Below, in pieces: positions 1 to 5,803 of a DNA stretch of 5,860 nt. A model generated the notes under the pieces. The model had not been told where the DNA came from. It saw only the letters and a list, made by a program, of their open reading frames with translations, and made no database searches. Made by a program: the position numbers and the translations under genes. The DNA lies in the NCBI RefSeq assembly GCF_900541605.1, contig NZ_UQKJ01000114.1, forward strand, positions 1 through 5,860. Reading direction: 5' to 3'. Source of the stretch: an uncultured Dialister sp. Lineage in GTDB: Bacteria; Bacillota; Negativicutes; Veillonellales; Dialisteraceae. Every line of letters starts with the position of its first letter. Within the stretch, counting starts at the first letter, position 1.

Positions 1-60
1 GTATAGCACATAGATACATTGATTTAAAGTAAAGTAATTAATGTCGTTTACTATATATGC

Positions 61-312
61 TTATGCTATAAATCTAATTACACTCACGATGGTTCCGTAA
101 AATTCCCATTCAATAAGTAAGTTAACAACTGTTGTACATAATGCCATCAATAGTGTTTTTTTTGCAATTTTTAATTTCACGTTTTCCTCTAATTTAGAAT
201 ATTCCGGTAATAAGACATAGCAGTAATATCTTATCATTATAAAAAAATTCCAACACATAAATATCAAAAAAAATAAATGGAGTATCAATATTATAATAAA
301 TTCCCATATTTC
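61..312 (-). pseudogene. Out-of-frame 3' half of the candidate immunity gene
   Basis: This frame is open from 312 down to the TAA at 61-63 and overlaps the 3' part of the preceding frame. From the TTG at 286-288 it gives 75 residues. Its first ~30 residues are very hydrophobic (WEFIIILILHLFFLIFMCW and on). A hydrophilic segment rich in Glu and Lys (SKLEENVKLKIAKKT) follows, then another hydrophobic stretch to the end. No Shine-Dalgarno precedes the TTG or the first internal ATG (256-258), so independent translation is unlikely. Removing one G from the GGG at 303-305 joins this frame smoothly to the upstream one and yields a coherent four-span protein of ~150 residues. I therefore treat it as the severed C-terminal half of the immunity gene. 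The alternative is a second, overlapping small membrane gene. Confidence 0.5.
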
Positions 313-523
313 TTAAAATAATAAGAAAGTTAGTTCCTCCAGTTATTATAAATAATAATCCAAATATTAACATGGATGCTCCCAATAAAATAAAAATTAA
401 ATATTTCTTTACGCTATGTATTCTATTTTCCATAATATCATAGATGACAATTCCGCAAAGTGAAATAACAATCATTACTATTGCAGCTGCCCCTAGAAAA
501 AAAGAGACACCAGTAACTATCAT
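194..523 (-). CDS. Candidate CDI immunity protein, multi-spanning membrane protein (probably truncated by a frameshift)
   Basis: 109 codons starting at ATG 521-523, 23 bp after the stop of the large CdiA-like frame. This is the usual place for an immunity gene. A strong Shine-Dalgarno, GGGAGGT (529-535), lies 5 nt before the ATG and fixes the start. Residues ~3-28 and ~41-62 are two clear hydrophobic spans separated by a charged loop (ENRIHSVKK). After residue ~73 (RNM) the frame runs into a less regular tail ending at 194, while another frame carries a cleaner third and fourth span. I infer that the gene was originally ~150 residues with four spans and is shifted at the GGG run 303-305. Known logic of the family: integral inner-membrane immunity proteins usually accompany toxins that act on or enter through the inner membrane. 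No family is recognised; the immunity role rests on position and topology. The DNA is very AT-rich, like the toxin end upstream. Confidence 0.6.
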   Translation of the reverse strand: MIVTGVSFFLGAAAIVMIVISLCGIVIYDIMENRIHSVKKYLIFILLGASMLIFGLLFIITGGTNFLIILRNMGIYYNIDTPFIFFDIYVLEFFYNDKILLLCLITGIF

Positions 524-528
524 TTACT

Positions 529-535
529 ACCTCCC
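529..535 (-). promoter_or_regulatory. Ribosome binding site of the immunity gene
   Basis: On the minus strand GGGAGGT is followed by AGTAA and then the ATG at 521-523. It lies entirely in the 23-bp gap after the CdiA-like stop codon (547-549). It is the best Shine-Dalgarno in the window and supports translation of the immunity gene on the same transcript as the effector. Confidence 0.65.
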
Positions 536-546
536 AAACAGGAAAA

Positions 547-1386
547 TCAATCTTCTGTGCTAAAGATATGCTGGGTTCTTTGTTTAAACTCATTCTCATC
601 ATAATTAGTTGGACTTAATTTTTGTATATAATAAATATAACTTTCTTTACTTTCGAACATTTTTTCTGCAATATACGATTCCAGTGCTCCTGATGATAGT
701 AAAGCAATATCATCTACGGTTCCAGAAAGCAGTAAAGGTATATGCCATTGAATGGCATAACCAATGATAATAGGTGAAATTAGATCCTTACCAGCCAAAT
801 CTCCGACCATTCCTCCTGCAATTCCAGTTATCAATTTACCGCGATTATCCGTCGTTAATAAATCTCCTACAGTTAATATCCTGCTAGCCGTTTCTGCCCA
901 TCTCGATATTCTCGTTTCGTTATAGAAATTCTCTAAAAATCCTAAACTATATTCTCCATATTGAATCTCATTGCTTTGAAAAATCGTTCGTCCCTTAGAT
1001 ATTTCATATTCCAAATCATACCGTAGTGCCTCAAGATTTCCTTGTACACTTTTCTTATCATCCCATTTTATCTGCAGATTATATTTAAGTGCTATTTCAT
1101 TATACAGTTTTCGATCAATTGCTTTATACTCTGGTTTATTAACTATTACTTCAGGTAATGTATATATAGTATTAGCGTGCCAAACGCCATGAAGAGCTTT
1201 TTGTGAAGCGGGATATTCTGCCGCTTCACTCATGTTAATATATGTTGTCAACAACCTAACAAGCTCAACTGGATTCTTAGTTTCTGACGACATCTCTAAT
1301 TTAAAAGCTTTGTTTAAATCGCCTTGTGCTATTGCGGATAATCTATTCCATTTCGTCCCCATTAGTAGTGTATAACTGCCGTCACC
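547..1386 (-). other. Variable CdiA-CT toxin region (3' end of the cdiA-like frame), unrecognised fold
   Basis: These are the ~279 residues after the VENN-like motif (protein residues 1079-1357). A conserved lead-in (GTKWNRLS, 1088-1095) is followed by sequence I cannot assign. TLPEVIV (1154-1160, at 1141-1161) resembles the LPEVxV linker seen before toxin domains in polymorphic toxins. Next come a charged helical stretch (about 1160-1250) and a hydrophobic, glycine-spaced segment at about 1263-1310 (691-834) including ITGIAGGMVGDLAG and ISPIIIGYAIQWHIPLLL. The end is polar (KQRTQHIFSTED). No nuclease or deaminase signature is evident. The hydrophobic segment together with a multi-span membrane immunity partner suggests a membrane-active, possibly pore-forming toxin; this is inference. 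Base composition is clearly more AT-rich than the repeat region, as expected for an exchangeable module. Confidence 0.6.
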
Positions 1387-4300
1387 ATTGTTCTCTGTAA
1401 CTTTACCTATTACTGCTCCAAGAACCGTACTTATCCCCTGTACGACATCCGAATGTTGTACTACCCATTGAATTCCCTTTGTCTGCTCTATATACTTTAC
1501 AGCGAATTCATTTACACTGCCGGATAGGGCCCCAGTCCAGGTACCTTTCCCACTCATGCTTCCGGTCAGAGCTCCCAGTGCTCCGTGAAGCAGCACTTTT
1601 TCTTTGGATCCTTCTTTCCAGCCGTAGTGGGCGGAAACTTCATGAATAGCCTGGTTTCCCACTATGTTCATTATCTGAATGAGTTCCTGTTTTTCTTCCA
1701 ACTTTTTACTGTCGAAAATCTCTTTCAGATGATTCAAACTGTTCTTCGTATCTCGGTTCAGGGCAGAAATATCCTGTTTCTTCATGCCTGTAATCGTTAT
1801 ATGACCTTCCGCCACAGCAGATTTCGTGATACTACCGGCTTTTCCTACTGCCGGTGTACGGATCTGCGGCGTCAGGCCACGGGCATTGAGGGGCACGTTT
1901 TTATCCTTAGGTGCATAAGAGAGGCCAGCTCCCCCCGCTTTATACTCTGCTCTGTTGTTTATATCCTCCCAGCTCAGGATACCGGTCTGCAGGCTATTAT
2001 TCTCTTCCTTGGCTTCACTGGCAATGACTGCCCCTTTCAGATGGGTATTGCCACCCGTCCGGACGGCAAAGCCTTCTTTCCCGGCATATATTCCGGACTG
2101 TTCTGTTACAGAAGCATAATCTGAATCCATGTGATCTCTACCGGCTGATGCGTAGCCAGCCGCCTTGCCTGTGCCAGGCGCATAGCCCACAGATATACCG
2201 ACCTGTTTTCCCTTTTCGTGGTATCTCTTTATATCCTGCTCGCTCTCCATGGCCAGGCTGCCGCCGATGTCTGCCGTTATCTTCCCTCCGCTGATGCGGC
2301 TTCCCTTGATAGCTGTGTCCTTCCCGCTTTCCAGCCGAACTCCCTGAGTCCCTTTTATCTGACTGCCGGTATGGGTAAGGTCTTCCTCTTCCACGGTCTG
2401 CTTTCCCTTACTGTAGGAACCATGGGCTCCGGTAAATCCGGTACTTCCGAAGCCTGCTCCCAGGCTGGCGGAGGAGGATGTGTCTTTTTCCGTAGTCCTG
2501 CTCCTGTTTTCTCCGGACAGGATACGGATATTTTCTCCGGCCTCCAGGTATACGTCATCTGCCCTAAGGCTGCTGCCTTTGACCGTAAGGTCTTTATCTG
2601 CCTTCATCTCCAGGGACTCTCCGGCAGTAAGCTTGCTTCCGGTTATTTCAGCCGCCACGTTTTCCATGGTGTAATGGGATTTAAATGTGCCCAGAGATAC
2701 GTCCACTGCCACACTTCTTCTCGCTTTGTTATCGGTTTTGGCTTCCGCCATCTCGATGTAGTCACGATTAATGATTCCCTGCAGGTCATTCTTCATCCCC
2801 TCCGGCAGGATCCCCTCTTTTTCTGTCGCTTCTATGAGACGGCCTGTGGATGCTGCATCTCCCTTCATCTGTTCGATGGTCTTTACATTTTTCATATAGC
2901 CGCCGATGGCATCATACAGATTTCTTACCCCCTGGGCGTCATAGAGAGCAGAGAGACGACGGTCCTTTACTTCACCGGACCGCCTGAAAGGCGCAGTCAT
3001 GGAATCCACCGTACTGACGAGGTTTCCGCCTAAAGATACAGTGAGTCCGCTTCGTTTGTATTTGTGGTCTTCCTTTGTTGTGTAAACGTTGTCTTTCCCG
3101 GATACCAGGATATTCTTTCCGGTCACGGTCATGTTTTTCCCGGCAGTCAGGTCTGAGGATTCTATGGTCACTGCGTTTCCGGAAGAGAGGGATACATTTC
3201 CTTCCGTGCTTCCCAGGAGGCTTCCTTTTTGCGAGATGACCGCTTCTTCGTAGTGGTCTTTTCTCTTTTCACTTCCGATGGTGAAACCGAAATCGCCACC
3301 GCCCAAGAGCCCGCTCTTCCGGACTTCCTTCTCAAAGTCGTGGACTTCCCTCTCTTCAGTGCTGGTAATGGTGGTATTTCCGCCTGCCGCTACTGTCACG
3401 TCATGATTGGCAATGATCCGGGAGCCGGAGACATGAGTGTCCTTTCCGGAAAGGATGGATACGGTGTCTCCAGAAATAATGGCGGGTGATGCTTTCTTCT
3501 CTTCGTCATGGCTTCTGATGGCGGTAGTCTTTGAGGACAGGAATCCCTTTTCCTTGTATTTCAGGCCATAGTCGTCCCTGGCTTCATTATATCCGTTCGC
3601 AACTGTCACGTCACCTCTGGCTGCTGCAGTGACCGCACCGTTTTTCGAGGCAATGACTGCATTTCTGATGGAGACATGCTCTCCTGAGGCCAGGATAATG
3701 TCTTTTCCTGCAGCCAATGTATCAGAGGTTTCCGTTTTCCTGTAAGTGCGGATATAGTTATCCCTGTTTTCAGTCATGTCCTTTTTCGCCTGCAGGCTGT
3801 CCGTATCGAGGATGAAATCCTTTCCTGCCTTGAGAATCATGGAGCCCTTATCTCCCAAGGCTTCCAGTGTAGCACCGGTGAGGTGGATATCTCTTCCCGA
3901 CTCCATAAGGAGGACTCCCTCTTTCCCCTTTACCGCAATACCGGCGGTGGTGTTAAGGATGTCCTGGTTCTTCCCGTGGAGGATGGTATTTCCCATGGAG
4001 ATATCCCTGCCTGCCGTAAGGGCTGCCCGGTCTTCACCGGTGATGAGGCCCTGCTGGGTTATGTCTCTTTCTGCTTTAAGTGCAATGTCTTTGCCCAGGA
4101 TGCTCCCCAGGTTGACCACATCATTTCCCTTCAGGACCACCGTATTTCCGAGGATGGAGGCGTTATTCTCCAGTGTCTTTTTCGTCTCCGCCACCAGAGT
4201 ATCGGCGCTGATCAGGCTGCCGTCAGACGTGAGAGTCATGGTCTCCGGCTTCAGGTATACCTTCGGATAGAGGACTTCATAGGTCTTTCCATGAACGGTG

Positions 4301-4620
4301 ACCATGGTCGTTTCCAGCCAGACCATGTCACTGGTAAGGCCTGCCATCTGTTCTTTGGTAAGAGAAATGCCTGGCTTCAAGCCATACTCTTTTGCATAGG
4401 CTATGCCGGCATCCATCAGGGCCTTGTATTCTTCTTCATCGTCCGTATAGCCATTGATGTACCGCATGCCCGTAAGGCCTGCGACCTGCTGTCTCACCAG
4501 TTCCTGTTCATAGAATCCGTCTCCCAGCCGTTTGGTGACCCGATCCGGGTCCCAGGTCATCTGTCTGTACATGTAGTCTGAAGAAAGGAAGCGGTGCTGA
4601 TTGATAAAGGCGGGATTCAA
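547..4620 (-). CDS. cdiA: CdiA/FhaB-family contact-dependent toxin, 5'-truncated: haemagglutinin repeats, pretoxin segment and C-terminal toxin
   Basis: 1357 codons from TTG 4618-4620; the frame is open back to 4674 but has no better start and no convincing ribosome binding site. Residues ~1-125 match the conserved mid-CdiA segment (LSSDYM, KRLGDGFYEQ, LTGMRYINGYTDDE, LTSDMVWL). Residues ~130-300 are beta-helix repeats. About 300-540 and 650-860 are haemagglutinin repeats of the FHA-2 type (SGKDTHVSGSRI, AAGGNTTITSTEER, SGLLGGGDFGFTIGS), with a hydrophilic helical insert at ~545-640. SGIYAGKEGF (842-851) and the following ~45 residues close the repeat region. IHEVSAHYGW (992-1001) and a Gly/Ala-rich stretch form the pretoxin area, with VTENN at 1074-1078; the rest is the toxin end. 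In the family, TpsB exports the protein to the cell surface and the C-terminus is delivered into neighbours. Signal peptide, TPS domain and first haemagglutinin region are absent, so export is not expected. Family assignment is firm; function of this copy is doubtful. Confidence 0.85.
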   Translation of the reverse strand: MNPAFINQHRFLSSDYMYRQMTWDPDRVTKRLGDGFYEQELVRQQVAGLTGMRYINGYTDDEEEYKALMDAGIAYAKEYGLKPGISLTKEQMAGLTSDMVWLETTMVTVHGKTYEVLYPKVYLKPETMTLTSDGSLISADTLVAETKKTLENNASILGNTVVLKGNDVVNLGSILGKDIALKAERDITQQGLITGEDRAALTAGRDISMGNTILHGKNQDILNTTAGIAVKGKEGVLLMESGRDIHLTGATLEALGDKGSMILKAGKDFILDTDSLQAKKDMTENRDNYIRTYRKTETSDTLAAGKDIILASGEHVSIRNAVIASKNGAVTAAARGDVTVANGYNEARDDYGLKYKEKGFLSSKTTAIRSHDEEKKASPAIISGDTVSILSGKDTHVSGSRIIANHDVTVAAGGNTTITSTEEREVHDFEKEVRKSGLLGGGDFGFTIGSEKRKDHYEEAVISQKGSLLGSTEGNVSLSSGNAVTIESSDLTAGKNMTVTGKNILVSGKDNVYTTKEDHKYKRSGLTVSLGGNLVSTVDSMTAPFRRSGEVKDRRLSALYDAQGVRNLYDAIGGYMKNVKTIEQMKGDAASTGRLIEATEKEGILPEGMKNDLQGIINRDYIEMAEAKTDNKARRSVAVDVSLGTFKSHYTMENVAAEITGSKLTAGESLEMKADKDLTVKGSSLRADDVYLEAGENIRILSGENRSRTTEKDTSSSASLGAGFGSTGFTGAHGSYSKGKQTVEEEDLTHTGSQIKGTQGVRLESGKDTAIKGSRISGGKITADIGGSLAMESEQDIKRYHEKGKQVGISVGYAPGTGKAAGYASAGRDHMDSDYASVTEQSGIYAGKEGFAVRTGGNTHLKGAVIASEAKEENNSLQTGILSWEDINNRAEYKAGGAGLSYAPKDKNVPLNARGLTPQIRTPAVGKAGSITKSAVAEGHITITGMKKQDISALNRDTKNSLNHLKEIFDSKKLEEKQELIQIMNIVGNQAIHEVSAHYGWKEGSKEKVLLHGALGALTGSMSGKGTWTGALSGSVNEFAVKYIEQTKGIQWVVQHSDVVQGISTVLGAVIGKVTENNGDGSYTLLMGTKWNRLSAIAQGDLNKAFKLEMSSETKNPVELVRLLTTYINMSEAAEYPASQKALHGVWHANTIYTLPEVIVNKPEYKAIDRKLYNEIALKYNLQIKWDDKKSVQGNLEALRYDLEYEISKGRTIFQSNEIQYGEYSLGFLENFYNETRISRWAETASRILTVGDLLTTDNRGKLITGIAGGMVGDLAGKDLISPIIIGYAIQWHIPLLLSGTVDDIALLSSGALESYIAEKMFESKESYIYYIQKLSPTNYDENEFKQRTQHIFSTED
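1387..1401 (-). other. VENN-like pretoxin motif (VTENN) in the cdiA frame
   Basis: Residues 1074-1078 read V-T-E-N-N after a Gly/Ala-rich helical pretoxin stretch and before GTKWNRLS. In enterobacterial CdiA proteins VENN marks the boundary between the constant region and the exchangeable toxin. Here the first position of the tetrapeptide is Thr. The motif also lies near the change from moderate to AT-rich DNA (roughly 1380-1560), which supports its use as the module boundary. Confidence 0.6.
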
Positions 4621-4650
4621 GCGTAAACCCGATACTAGTTCATATAAAAA
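4618..4650 (-). other. Probable deletion junction between cdiB 5' end and cdiA 3' half
   Basis: Transporter-like sequence ends around the first POTRA strand at ~4640-4650, and CdiA-like sequence (NPAF...FLSSDYM) starts at ~4620. The two frames differ by one base. They overlap as open frames only between 4674 and 4635, so the fusion is out of frame. In cdiB-cdiA-cdiI order, one internal deletion removes exactly what is missing: most of cdiB and the front of cdiA. I saw no insertion sequence at the junction. Confidence 0.55.
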
Positions 4651-4928
4651 TAGACAGATGAAACAGGCGGCACTTCACCGCTCTTTTCTTCTGTCTCTAT
4701 TGGCTTCAAGGTATCCTGGAATAGCCGATTTCTGAATGTTTCCCTTTCCCTCTCCTGGGCTGCCTGCTCCTGACGGACGAAGTTCATATCTCCCATGGCA
4801 GCAGCAGAAAAAGGCAAGGAAATGCCCGTAAGAGCCAAAGCCAGGAAAAGTACTCTCTCCATTTCCATAAGATCCATCCCCGAATTTATGAAAACAATGA
4901 TAAATCCTATGCCCTTCTTTACAGGCAT
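4635..4928 (-). pseudogene. cdiB: N-terminal fragment of a TpsB/CdiB outer-membrane transporter
   Basis: With the ATG at 4926-4928 this encodes ~97 residues. I favour that start because AGGGG lies ~5 nt upstream, but in-frame ATGs at 4875-4877, 4866-4868 and 4860-4862 are possible and would give a shorter signal peptide. A hydrophobic core (RVLFLALALTGISLPFSAAA) makes a clear signal peptide with probable cleavage after the Ala run. Then follow a charged helix (FVRQEQAAQERERETFRNRL) and a short Pro-containing linker (GEVPPVSSVYFYM), ending at TAG 4635-4637. This matches the start of FhaC/ShlB-type TpsB proteins: signal peptide, N-terminal plug helix and linker into the first POTRA strand. Intact TpsB proteins run to ~550 residues, so the POTRA domains and the whole 16-strand barrel are missing. 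The homology switches to CdiA just downstream in a different frame. The TpsB call rests on layout and sequence style and is moderate. Confidence 0.6.
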
Positions 4929-4993
4929 TATATCCCCTGGAGTAGATCCTGTAAAAGCCGGCATTCCGGGATTTTTTATAATTTTATAGGTGC

Positions 4994-5023
4994 CATATAA
5001 CTGCACCGGATTCCGTAAATCAA
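4994..5023 (-). promoter_or_regulatory. Weak candidate promoter for the TpsB fragment
   Basis: On the minus strand TTGATT (5018-5023) and TATATG (4994-4999) are separated by 18 bp, each matching four of six consensus bases. It lies ~65 bp upstream of the preferred ATG (4926-4928), between the inverted-repeat element and the gene. Other AT-rich -10-like hexamers occur at ~4980-4990, so the choice is tentative. Confidence 0.25.
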
Positions 5024-5077
5024 GTAAAAGGCTGTAGAAAATATGGCTATCTATTTTTTACAGTCTTTATTTTCTAG

Positions 5078-5236
5078 GGAAGCACTGATTAAATCGTTGT
5101 CAGATTTCATTCTTGGATTTTTATGCAATGCGAGGAATAGCTCGACGCGAATAGCGAGCTATTTAAGGAGAGTTATGACGAAGCAGTGCATAAAAATCCT
5201 TATGAAATCTGACTCTGCGAATTAATCAGCGCTTCC
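5078..5236. mobile_element. MITE-like inverted-repeat element, 159 bp, no transposase
   Basis: The outer ends are GGAAGCACTGATTAA (5078-5092) and its near-complement (5222-5236, one mismatch). Similarity continues inward: GTCAGATTTCAT and GGATTTTTATGCA on the left recur inverted on the right, so the arms reach ~55 bp with small gaps. The middle has its own perfect 9-bp stem, AATAGCTCG (5136-5144) with CGAGCTATT (5155-5163). The flanks are CTAG (5074-5077) and TTAA (5237-5240). Both fit YTAR, a target type known for some IS5-family elements, but they are not identical. No open frame of substance lies inside. It is most likely a non-autonomous transposon remnant; as RNA it would fold into one long hairpin. 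Family identity is unknown to me. Confidence 0.7.
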
Positions 5237-5401
5237 TTAAGTCACCTCAGTCACTTCCTATAGTGCATGTACCAATTTATTAGCAAAGCATTAGATATCC
5301 CAAAAGTTGGTTGTGATTTTACCCTCGAAAAGGCATTTTAATATATGGGGGGGTAAATCAGAGGCCCTCTTAAGAGCAGGTGATTTTCACAAAAGTACAC
5401 C

Positions 5402-5436
5402 CCATCCCTCAAATCCCAGGCAGAGGGAGGGGATGG
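5402..5436. repeat. Inverted repeat / stem-loop
   Basis: CCATCCC (5402-5408) is complementary to GGGATGG (5430-5436) around a 21-nt spacer. C/T-rich and G/A-rich flanks could lengthen the stem imperfectly. It is not followed by a T run, so it is not a good intrinsic terminator on the plus strand. Confidence 0.4.
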
Positions 5437-5478
5437 AAACGAAAGCGCCTGTTTGCGCAGGGCTTCTCCTTTACCCGC

Positions 5479-5502
5479 CCGCTCCCGTCCGGACGGAAGC
5501 GG
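5479..5502. repeat. Near-perfect 24-bp palindrome
   Basis: CCGCTCCCGTCC (5479-5490) meets GGACGGAAGCGG (5491-5502) with no spacer. Eleven of twelve positions pair, with a perfect core CGTCCGGACG. TTACC (5471-5475) and GGTAA (5501-5505) add a second possible pairing. The form could suit a dimeric repressor operator or the tip of a dispersed repeat, but no adjacent gene supports an operator. Confidence 0.5.
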
Positions 5503-5543
5503 TAAGCAGGATCCTGCAACCGGCAAGACAAAGTTTCACAAAT

Positions 5544-5742
5544 ACAAAAACACGGAAAATATCGCCAATACTATCTCTACACGGAACGGCAGGCTTTGAC
5601 GACCGATCCTAGAGCAGCGGGGAGCAGAGAGGAAAAGTCCATCTTATCCCACCAATCTTCTTCCTTGCTAATGCGCTGATGCCTGATTCATGGCGGCCTT
5701 CGATGCATGAGAGATTTCCGGCATAGGGTTCCGTGTTTTTGT
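5544..5742. repeat. Pair of 14-bp perfect inverted repeats 171 bp apart
   Basis: ACAAAAACACGGAA (5544-5557) is the exact reverse complement of TTCCGTGTTTTTGT (5729-5742). The enclosed segment has no supported gene. The pair could bound a small mobile or dispersed element of ~199 bp, or be two copies of a common non-coding repeat in opposite orientation. Confidence 0.4.
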
Positions 5743-5761
5743 GGTGTCTGAATAATACAGA

Positions 5762-5796
5762 TTTGAGATTTGAGAGTTGAGAGTTGAGAGTTGAGA
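5762..5796. repeat. Heptanucleotide tandem repeat, five units
   Basis: Five consecutive 7-bp units: two TTTGAGA (5762-5775) then three GTTGAGA (5776-5796). The array is intergenic and sits just before the putative insertion-sequence end. Simple arrays of this kind can vary in copy number between strains; nothing here shows an effect on a gene. Confidence 0.8.
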
Positions 5797-5803
5797 TCCA
5801 GAC

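Larger units (their letters stand above)
5237..5803. other. Intergenic region without supported genes
   Basis: Short open frames exist on both strands here, but none has a good ribosome binding site or protein-like composition; they read through palindromes and simple repeats. The region holds a G7 tract (5346-5352), stem-loops at 5402-5436 and 5479-5502, a 14-bp inverted repeat pair (5544-5557 and 5729-5742) and the heptamer array. It has the look of a patchwork of dispersed non-coding repeats between mobile elements. Confidence 0.55.

Noticed and set aside
1..60. Intrinsic terminator after the immunity gene
   Set aside because: The sequence is AT-rich but I see no GC-rich stem followed by a T run on the minus strand before the window ends.
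1585..2124. 179-codon plus-strand open frame
   Set aside because: It is antisense to the pretoxin and late repeat region, with no start signal and no recognisable protein features.
2218..3033. 271-codon open frame on the plus strand
   Set aside because: It lies fully antisense to the CdiA-like gene, has no ribosome binding site and translates to Cys-, Phe- and Ser-rich sequence without family features; it is a shadow of the opposite strand.
3776..4581. Overlapping plus-strand open frames of 164 and 232 codons
   Set aside because: Both are antisense to conserved haemagglutinin-repeat coding sequence and show only composition carried over from it.
4635..4674. Programmed ribosomal frameshift joining the TpsB-like signal peptide to the CdiA frame
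   Set aside because: A -1 shift in this overlap would fuse the two frames, but the T5 run (4646-4650) is not in the phase needed for a standard slippery heptamer, and a TpsB leader on a CdiA body has no precedent I know.
5043..5225. 60-codon plus-strand open frame over the inverted-repeat element
   Set aside because: It simply reads across the palindromic element; no ribosome binding site and no transposase motif.
5338..5612. Short open frames of 62 (minus) and 101 (plus) codons in the intergenic region
   Set aside because: They read through palindromes and G/C-rich simple sequence on both strands, lack ribosome binding sites and look like translated non-coding repeats.
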